Assembly (NCBI GenBank): GCA_024680055.1
Contig: JAILCP010000048.1
Span: 1-55,493 of the forward strand
Length of the DNA stretch: 55,493 nucleotides
Source: Lachnospiraceae bacterium
GTDB lineage: Bacteria > Bacillota > Clostridia > Lachnospirales > Lachnospiraceae
Direction: 5' to 3'
The position numbers and the translations under genes were made by a program. Below are positions 50,485 to 55,493 of this stretch, in pieces. Within the stretch, counting starts at the first letter, position 1. Every line of letters starts with the position of its first letter. The notes under the pieces were generated by a model. It ran no database searches. It was not told the DNA's origin and saw only the letters and a list, made by a program, of their open reading frames with translations.

Positions 50485-51498
50485 ATGAGCAAAGTAAGTG
50501 TAATTGGAGCGGGTAGCTGGGGCACCGCATTGGCAATTGTATTAAACGATAACGGACATGATGTGACGGTATGGTCCATTATGGAAGATGAAATTGAATC
50601 CCTGAAGAAGAATCGTGAGAATGTCTCCAAACTTCCGGGAGTGCATATTGATGAAAAGGTGCATTTTACCGCAGATTTAAAAGAAGCAATGGAAGACAAA
50701 GAACTTCTTGTGCTGGCAGTGCCATCTATTTTTACCAGAAGTACCTGTAAAAGTATGAAAGAAAACTTAAAAGACGGACAGTTGATTGTTACTGTGGCAA
50801 AAGGAATTGAGGAAGACACCAACCTTACGTTGGCGGAAATCATCAAAGAAGAGTTGCCAAAGGCAGAAGTGGCAGTGCTTTGCGGTCCAAGCCATGCAGA
50901 GGAAGTTGGTAGAAGAATTCCAACCACCGTTGTGGCAGGAAGCAAGAAGAAAGCAACTGCGGAGTTTGTTCAGAGTCTTTTTATGAACGAAAACTTCCGT
51001 GTATATACATCACCGGACGTACTTGGTATGGAAATCGGATCTTCCTTAAAGAACGTAATTGCCCTTGCAGCAGGAATGGCAGACGGACTTGGCTATGGAG
51101 ACAATACCAAGGCTGCGTTGATCACCAGAGGAATTGCTGAAATCGGACGTTTGGCAGTAGCCATGGGAGCCAAGGTGGAAACCCTTTCCGGATTGACAGG
51201 AATCGGAGATTTGATTGTTACCTGCGCATCTGTTCACAGCCGTAACCGCAAGGCCGGATATTTGATCGGACAGGGTAAAACCATGAAAGAAGCCATGGAC
51301 GAGGTTCAGATGGTGGTGGAAGGTGTATATTCCGCCAAATCAGCAAAACAGTTGGGAGAGAAATACAACGTTACCATGCCACTTGTGGAAATGGTGAACC
51401 GTGTATTGTTTGAAGATTTCCCGGCAAAAGAAGCAGTCAGAGAATTGATGCTTCGTGATAAGAGAATTGAAAACTCAGAACTTAGTTGGGATGAATAG
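50485..51498 (+). CDS. gpsA: NAD(P)H-dependent glycerol-3-phosphate dehydrogenase
   Basis: GpsA reduces dihydroxyacetone phosphate to glycerol-3-phosphate for phospholipids. The 337-residue protein begins MSKVSVIGAGSWGTALAIVL (Rossmann Gly loop), then has the CGPSHAEEVGRRIPTTVVA block near 133, catalytic Lys in SSLKNVIALAAGMADGLGYG near 190, and LTGIGDLIVTC near 240. GAGGAG precedes the ATG. Directly after plsY, it forms the phosphatidate-precursor pair. Confidence 0.97.
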   Translation: MSKVSVIGAGSWGTALAIVLNDNGHDVTVWSIMEDEIESLKKNRENVSKLPGVHIDEKVHFTADLKEAMEDKELLVLAVPSIFTRSTCKSMKENLKDGQLIVTVAKGIEEDTNLTLAEIIKEELPKAEVAVLCGPSHAEEVGRRIPTTVVAGSKKKATAEFVQSLFMNENFRVYTSPDVLGMEIGSSLKNVIALAAGMADGLGYGDNTKAALITRGIAEIGRLAVAMGAKVETLSGLTGIGDLIVTCASVHSRNRKAGYLIGQGKTMKEAMDEVQMVVEGVYSAKSAKQLGEKYNVTMPLVEMVNRVLFEDFPAKEAVRELMLRDKRIENSELSWDE

Positions 51499-51534
51499 AG
51501 AAAAATCGGGTGAGGCATCCGTGGAGGTTTAGCT

Positions 51535-53655
51535 ATGATTTATGTAATAAAAAAGGATGGAACAAGAGAAGCATTTAATGTGCAAAAGGTTGTAACTGCA
51601 GTGAATAAATCCGCCTATCGTGCATTGATTACGTTTACACAGGCGGAGCTTGAGTTTATCTGCAAGTTTGTGGAAGAAAAAATTCAAGATTTAGAGATTA
51701 ATGAAGTGCCAATCGCTACCATGCACAACGTGGTGGAAGGTGCACTTGAGAGAGTAAATCCTTTGGTGGCAAAAAGCTATCGCGATTACAGAAATTATAA
51801 ACAGGATTTTGTTGCCATGTTGGATGAGGTATATAAGAAAAGCCAGTCCATTATGTACATTGGCGACAAAGAGAATTCCAATACGGACAGCGCCCTTGTA
51901 TCAACCAAGCGAAGCTTGATTTTTAACGAGTTAAACAAGGAATTGTACAAGAAATTCTTTTTAACCACAGAAGAAGTTCAGGCCATTCGCGACGGATATA
52001 TTTACATTCATGACATGTCTGCAAGACGTGACACCATGAATTGCTGCCTCTTCAACGTAAAAGAGGTATTGACCGGCGGTTTTGAAATGGGAAATTTATG
52101 GTACAACGAGCCAAAAACCTTAGAGGTTGCCTTCGATGTAATCGGGGACATTGTACTTAGTGCGGCAAGCCAGCAGTACGGCGGTTTTACCATTCCAAGT
52201 GTGGAGACCATTTTGGAACCATACGCAGAAAAATCCTATGTAAAATACATGGAAAAATACACTGCCATGGGAGTCAGTGAAGAGCGTGCCAAAGAAGAGA
52301 CCATGAAGGATATTACCAACGATTTTGAACAGGGATTCCAGGGCTGGGAGTACAAGTTTAATACAGTAGCCAGTAGCCGTGGAGATTATCCTTTTATCAC
52401 TGTTACCGCAGGTACCGGAACTTCTAAGTTTGCAAAATTGGCAACCATTTCCATGTTGAAAGTAAGAAAGAACGGACAGGGTAAAAAGGGCAGAAAGAAG
52501 CCGGTACTCTTTCCGAAAATTGTCTTTTTATATGATGAAAACCTTCACGGTGAGGGAAAAGAACTGGAAGATGTGTTTGACGTAGCCATTGAGTGCTCAC
52601 AGAAAACCATGTATCCGGATTGGTTGTCCTTAACCGGAAAAGGCTATATTGCCAGCATGTACAAACGCTACGGGAAAATCATTTCCCCTATGGGATGCAG
52701 AGCCTTTTTATCCCCTTGGTATGAAAAGGGCGGTATGTATCCGGCAGATGATGAGGATCAGCCGATTTTCGTAGGCCGTTTTAATATGGGAGCAATTTCC
52801 CTGCATTTGCCAATGATTCTGGCAAAAGCAAGACATGAAAGCAAAGATTTCTATGAGGTTTTGGATTACTATCTTGGATTGATCAGAAACCTGCATATCA
52901 GAACCAGAGACTATTTGGGCGAGCTTCGTGCAAGCACCAACCCACTGGCTTACTGCGAAGGAGGATTCCTTGGAGGACACCTTGGTCTTCACGACAAGAT
53001 TCGTCCCCTTCTTGACAGTGCCACAGCCTCTTTTGGCATTACTGCATTAAACGAATTGCAGCAGCTTTACAACAAAAAGTCCATTGCAGAAGACGGACAA
53101 TTTGCTTTAGAGGTGCTTGAGTATATTAACAAAAAGACCCAGGAGTTCAAGGACGAAGACGGTATTTTGTATGCTATTTACGGTACACCGGCAGAGAACC
53201 TTTGCGGACTTCAGGTAAAACAGTTCCGTAAAAAATACGGCATTGTGGAAAATGTTTCTGACAGGGAATACGTATCCAACAGTTTCCACTGTCACGTTTC
53301 AGAAGATATTACACCGATTGAAAAGCAGGATTTGGAATACCGGTTCTGGGAGCTTTGCAACGGTGGAAAAATCCAGTATGTAAGATATCCAATCAGCTAC
53401 AACAAAGAAGCGGTGAAAACCCTTGTTCGAAGAGCTATGGATATGGGACTTTACGAAGGTGTGAACCTTTCACTGGCATACTGTGATGATTGCGGTCACG
53501 AGGAACTGGACATGGACGTATGTCCGGTTTGTGGAAGCAAGAACCTTACCAAAATTGACCGTATGAACGGCTATCTTTCCTACTCCAGAGTAAAGGGAGA
53601 TACCAGATTGAATGAGGCTAAAATGGCTGAAATCAAAGACAGAAAATCCATGTAG
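51535..53655 (+). CDS. nrdD: Anaerobic ribonucleoside-triphosphate reductase
   Basis: NrdD makes deoxyribonucleoside triphosphates without oxygen, using a glycyl radical installed by NrdG. The 706-residue protein has an N-terminal ATP-cone (1 to about 95, beginning MIYVIKKDGTREAFNVQKVV), a ten-strand barrel, a C-terminal zinc site (Cys650, 653, 663, 666), and the radical loop RMNGYLSY with Gly679. GGAGG precedes the ATG. I see no NrdR box upstream. nrdG follows after 13 nt and dut after that, forming a dNTP-supply unit. Confidence 0.98.
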   Translation: MIYVIKKDGTREAFNVQKVVTAVNKSAYRALITFTQAELEFICKFVEEKIQDLEINEVPIATMHNVVEGALERVNPLVAKSYRDYRNYKQDFVAMLDEVYKKSQSIMYIGDKENSNTDSALVSTKRSLIFNELNKELYKKFFLTTEEVQAIRDGYIYIHDMSARRDTMNCCLFNVKEVLTGGFEMGNLWYNEPKTLEVAFDVIGDIVLSAASQQYGGFTIPSVETILEPYAEKSYVKYMEKYTAMGVSEERAKEETMKDITNDFEQGFQGWEYKFNTVASSRGDYPFITVTAGTGTSKFAKLATISMLKVRKNGQGKKGRKKPVLFPKIVFLYDENLHGEGKELEDVFDVAIECSQKTMYPDWLSLTGKGYIASMYKRYGKIISPMGCRAFLSPWYEKGGMYPADDEDQPIFVGRFNMGAISLHLPMILAKARHESKDFYEVLDYYLGLIRNLHIRTRDYLGELRASTNPLAYCEGGFLGGHLGLHDKIRPLLDSATASFGITALNELQQLYNKKSIAEDGQFALEVLEYINKKTQEFKDEDGILYAIYGTPAENLCGLQVKQFRKKYGIVENVSDREYVSNSFHCHVSEDITPIEKQDLEYRFWELCNGGKIQYVRYPISYNKEAVKTLVRRAMDMGLYEGVNLSLAYCDDCGHEELDMDVCPVCGSKNLTKIDRMNGYLSYSRVKGDTRLNEAKMAEIKDRKSM

Positions 53656-53668
53656 AAAGAGATAAGTT

Positions 53669-54217
53669 ATGCGATACCATAATATTACAAAAGACGATAT
53701 GAACAACGGAGACGGACTTCGGGCCGTGTTATGGTTATCCGGATGCGATCACTGCTGTGAAGGATGTCAAAATCCCATCACCTGGGACCCCAACGGCGGG
53801 TTACCGTTTGACAGCAAAGCCAAAGAGGAGTTGTTTGGAATTTTGGAAAAAGATTATACATCCGGCATCACTTTTAGCGGAGGAGATCCTTTGTATATTG
53901 GAAACCGAATGGATGTTACGAGTCTGGCAAAAGAAATTACAAAGAAGTTTCCGGATAAAACCATCTGGATGTATACCGGTTTTTATTACGAGGACGTGGC
54001 TCAATTGGAAGTAATGAACTACGTGGATGTTTTGGTGGACGGACCTTTTGTCCTGGCAAAAAGGGACACCACGTTGCACTGGGTTGGCAGCGGCAACCAG
54101 CGGGTTATCGATGTAAAAGAAACCAGAAAACAGGGGAAGGTGATTTTACACGAGACGCCGGAAGTGGACACCAGATTAATTGAGAAAATGAGCAGCAATT
54201 CCGGTTGCATGTTATAA
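53669..54217 (+). CDS. nrdG: Anaerobic ribonucleotide reductase activase
   Basis: NrdG is the radical SAM enzyme that makes the glycyl radical in NrdD. The 182-residue protein has the cluster motif in LSGCDHCCEGCQNPITWD, CX3CX2C with one additional Cys inside the first spacer, then TFSGGDPLY for S-adenosylmethionine binding and IWMYTGFYYEDV. Length fits the family. It follows nrdD with a modest AGAGAT site. Confidence 0.96.
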   Translation: MRYHNITKDDMNNGDGLRAVLWLSGCDHCCEGCQNPITWDPNGGLPFDSKAKEELFGILEKDYTSGITFSGGDPLYIGNRMDVTSLAKEITKKFPDKTIWMYTGFYYEDVAQLEVMNYVDVLVDGPFVLAKRDTTLHWVGSGNQRVIDVKETRKQGKVILHETPEVDTRLIEKMSSNSGCML

Positions 54218-54256
54218 AGGGTACCGGTTTTGCGTAAAGTTTAAGGAGAGCTAGAG

Positions 54257-54694
54257 ATGGAAAAAATTCAGATCATGTATCACAGCGATGAGCTTGAAAA
54301 GATAAAATACACCCCGGATGGCAAAGGTGATTGGATCGACCTTCGTTCCGCCGAAAACGTCACCTTAAAGACCGGTGACTTCAAACTGATCAACCTGGGA
54401 GTTTCTGTGAAAATCCCGGATGGCTATGAGTTGATTATTGCACCAAGAAGTTCCACTTTTAAGAACTTTGGCGTTCTTCAGACCAATGGCATCGGCGTGG
54501 TGGACAACACCTATTGTACGTCCAAGGATATTTTAATGATGCCGGTTTTAGCAATGCGAGATACCGAAATTCATGTAAATGACCGGATTTGTCAATTCCG
54601 CATTCAGAAAAATATGCCGGAACTTGAAATCATGGAAGTAGAAAACCTTGAAGGCGAAGCCAGAGGCGGCTTTGGAAGTACGGGAATTCAATAA
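54257..54694 (+). CDS. dut: dUTP diphosphatase (trimeric dUTPase fold)
   Basis: This enzyme hydrolyses dUTP to dUMP, keeping uracil out of DNA and supplying thymidylate synthesis. The 145-residue protein shows the five family motifs: GDWIDLRSAE (1), APRSSTFKNFGV (2), NGIGVVDNTYC (3), RICQFRIQKN (4) and ARGGFGSTG (5). Motif 3 reads VVDNTYCTSKD instead of the usual YRGE ending, a modest departure. AAGGAGAG precedes the ATG. It lies 39 nt after nrdG, and a terminator follows. Confidence 0.9.
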   Translation: MEKIQIMYHSDELEKIKYTPDGKGDWIDLRSAENVTLKTGDFKLINLGVSVKIPDGYELIIAPRSSTFKNFGVLQTNGIGVVDNTYCTSKDILMMPVLAMRDTEIHVNDRICQFRIQKNMPELEIMEVENLEGEARGGFGSTGIQ

Positions 54695-54708
54695 AAATCA
54701 AAACAGTA

Positions 54709-54743
54709 AGAGGCAACCATTTCGTTGGTTGCTTCTTTTTTTT
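54709..54743 (+). terminator. Terminator of the nrdDG-dut unit
   Basis: GAGGCAACCA and TGGTTGCTTC form a 10-bp stem (one G-T pair) with a short TTTCGT-type loop, followed by eight T. Confidence 0.92.
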
Positions 54744-54815
54744 GAAAAATGGCTGACAAGGGCAAAAGACACAAAAGTTTCTCAGAATCGAAAAAAACAC
54801 ATTTCATGATACAGT

Positions 54816-55019
54816 TTGCTCAAGGAAACTACTGAAAATGGATTAGCAGGGAAAATAAGGAGGGAAAGTCGTTTTTTATCGGTTTTCTTAAGTGTAGTCA
54901 TGGTATTAAGCCTGGTGTTACCGGCGATGCCAACCAATGTGGCATCGGCGGTTGCTTATCTGATTTGGGATGGTACAAACAAACAAATGGTAAGTGGTAG
55001 CAGAAAGTATAACCATTAA
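54816..55019 (+). pseudogene. Truncated 5' end of a secreted surface-protein gene
   Basis: The frame encodes 67 residues that look like a long Gram-positive signal peptide: basic RRESRF, hydrophobic FLSVFLSVVMVLSLVL, then PAMPTNVASA as a likely cleavage site. A short mature start VAYLIWDGTNKQMV runs into a stop at 55017. The only start is a TTG without a ribosome site. It is therefore most likely a remnant of a larger wall or secreted protein gene. The segment from 54858 to 54968 is repeated exactly at the window end. Confidence 0.65.
54858..54968 (+). repeat. Direct repeat, left copy (111 bp)
   Basis: This 111-bp segment, from AGGAGGGAAAGTC to CTGATTTGG, is identical to 55383-55493. It encodes the signal-peptide region of the surface protein. 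Inside it CGATGCCA and TGGCATCG form an 8-bp inverted repeat with a 7-nt loop. Confidence 0.97.
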
Positions 55020-55050
55020 CGACCCTATTGAGATTGAAGAAAAGCTATAA

Positions 55051-55364
55051 ATATCTGCTTCCAGGTAACCAGCCCTTGTCCCCTGAAGCAAGGAAAAGCA
55101 GAAAAAGAGAAGAAAAGCTATGAATATCTGCCTTGGAACAGTGAAGGAGTAGTGCGGATCGGCTGCGGAGGCAGAAAAAGATGGAAAGTAAAGGAATATC
55201 TGCTTCCAGGTAACCAGCCCTTGTCTCCTGAAGCAAGGGAAGGCAGACAAAAGAGAAGAAAAGCAATAAATATCTGCCTAGGAGAGTTGAAGGAGTAGTG
55301 CGGGTCGGCTGCGGAGGCAGAAAAAAGATGGAAAGTAAAGGAATATCTGCTTCCAGGTAACCAG
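55051..55364. repeat. Tandem array of about 73-nt hairpin-forming half-units (A1-B1-A2-B2-A3)
   Basis: Five segments each begin ATATCTGC: A at 55051, 55196 and 55343, and B at 55124 and 55270. The half-unit is 72-74 nt and the A-B pair about 146 nt. Full A units carry TGCTTC(C)AGG facing CCTGAAGCA (9 bp with a bulge, 16-nt loop). B units carry TCTGCCT facing AGGCAGA around a G-rich core. A3 stops after 22 nt. Stops occur in all plus frames and no ribosome site is convincing, so the array looks non-coding. Confidence 0.85.
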
Positions 55365-55382
55365 CAGATGTGAAGAGAAGCG

Positions 55383-55493
55383 AGGAGGGAAAGTCGTTTT
55401 TTATCGGTTTTCTTAAGTGTAGTCATGGTATTAAGCCTGGTGTTACCGGCGATGCCAACCAATGTGGCATCGGCGGTTGCTTATCTGATTTGG
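55383..55493 (+). pseudogene. Second copy of the surface-protein signal-peptide segment (cut by window end)
   Basis: Identical over 111 bp to the left copy. In the coding frame a TGA lies at 55371-55373, and no ATG, GTG or TTG follows before the internal ATG at 55424 (MVLSLVL). Unless translation starts there, this copy also lacks a proper start. It could be a silent cassette, or the start of a full-length gene that uses an unusual start; the window ends before this can be decided. Confidence 0.55.

Noticed and set aside
51499-51534. NrdR operator before nrdD
   Set aside because: The 36-nt interval contains no NrdR-like palindrome; control may be further upstream or absent.
55051-55364. CRISPR or coding repeat
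   Set aside because: Half-units abut each other with no spacers. Minus-strand frames are open but periodic, low in complexity and without a start signal.

Overview
The window looks like a chromosomal segment of an anaerobic, low-to-mid GC member of the Bacillota, most likely a Lachnospiraceae-type clostridium. This rests on strong AGGAGG-type ribosome binding sites and TTGACA/TATAAT promoters; strictly anaerobic enzymes (pyruvate:ferredoxin oxidoreductase, NrdD/NrdG, formate-THF ligase); the archaeal-type IMP cyclohydrolase paired with a stand-alone AICAR formyltransferase; and classic Firmicutes synteny (yceD-rpmF-plsX-acpP-rnc-smc-ftsY; ylxM-ffh-rpsP-khpA-rimM-trmD-rplS-lepB-rbgA-rnhB-fliK-like-flhB-like-yraN; DUF512-der-plsY-gpsA). 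No phage or transposase gene is visible.

Layout. 1-4.4 kb: tRNA-Thr(GGU), a cytosolic-looking lytic transglycosylase, then a diacylglycerol kinase-like gene with two unrecognised partner genes, and tRNA-Leu(CAA). 4.4-8.0 kb: a zinc-dependent phospholipase C-like protein, an O-antigen ligase/polymerase-like membrane protein whose 3' end runs into the remnant of a GntR/FCD regulator, an orphan 66-residue basic protein with its own promoter and terminator, and a lipoprotein. 8.1-15.7 kb: polA-coaE, a large FtsA-family protein, a WalJ-type hydrolase, and convergent dinB. 15.8-21.6 kb: a purine/one-carbon module (purO, fhs, folD, AICAR formyltransferase) convergent with tmcAL. 21.7-29.2 kb: yceD-rpmF, plsX-acpP, rnc-smc-ftsY. 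29.2-30.4 kb: threonine ammonia-lyase. 30.5-41.1 kb: SRP, ribosome maturation and signal peptidase genes, with an HD-GYP response regulator between trmD and rplS and a FliK-like/FlhB-C-like pair near the end. 41.1-41.4 kb: a 63-bp minisatellite and a shared terminator region. 41.4-46.9 kb: an ABC-F ATPase and, divergently, nifJ. 47.1-54.7 kb: DUF512 radical-SAM protein, der, plsY, gpsA, nrdD, nrdG, dut. 54.8 kb to the end: a surface-protein signal-peptide cassette present twice (111 bp identical, 525 bp apart) around a tandem array of about 73-nt hairpin-forming half-units.

How the genes work together. Most of the window is housekeeping: DNA replication and repair (polA, dinB, dut, nrdDG, smc), phospholipid synthesis (plsX, acpP, plsY, gpsA), protein targeting and export (ftsY, ffh, two signal peptidases), ribosome and tRNA maturation (rpsP, rimM, trmD, rplS, rbgA, der, rnc, tmcAL) and one-carbon/purine metabolism, in which Fhs supplies the 10-formyl-THF consumed by the adjacent AICAR formyltransferase and PurO closes the ring.

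The parts least explained by known families are the 3' terminal repeat region, the 63-bp minisatellite, the orphan basic protein, the gene pair at 2.2-4.2 kb and the FtsA-family protein with its beta-grasp-like tail. Two compact regulatory arrangements also stand out: divergent promoters that share a -35 region and predict a leaderless tmcAL mRNA, and a terminator whose 3' arm holds the next gene's -35 box. I do not see a convincing complete novel defence or mobile system.
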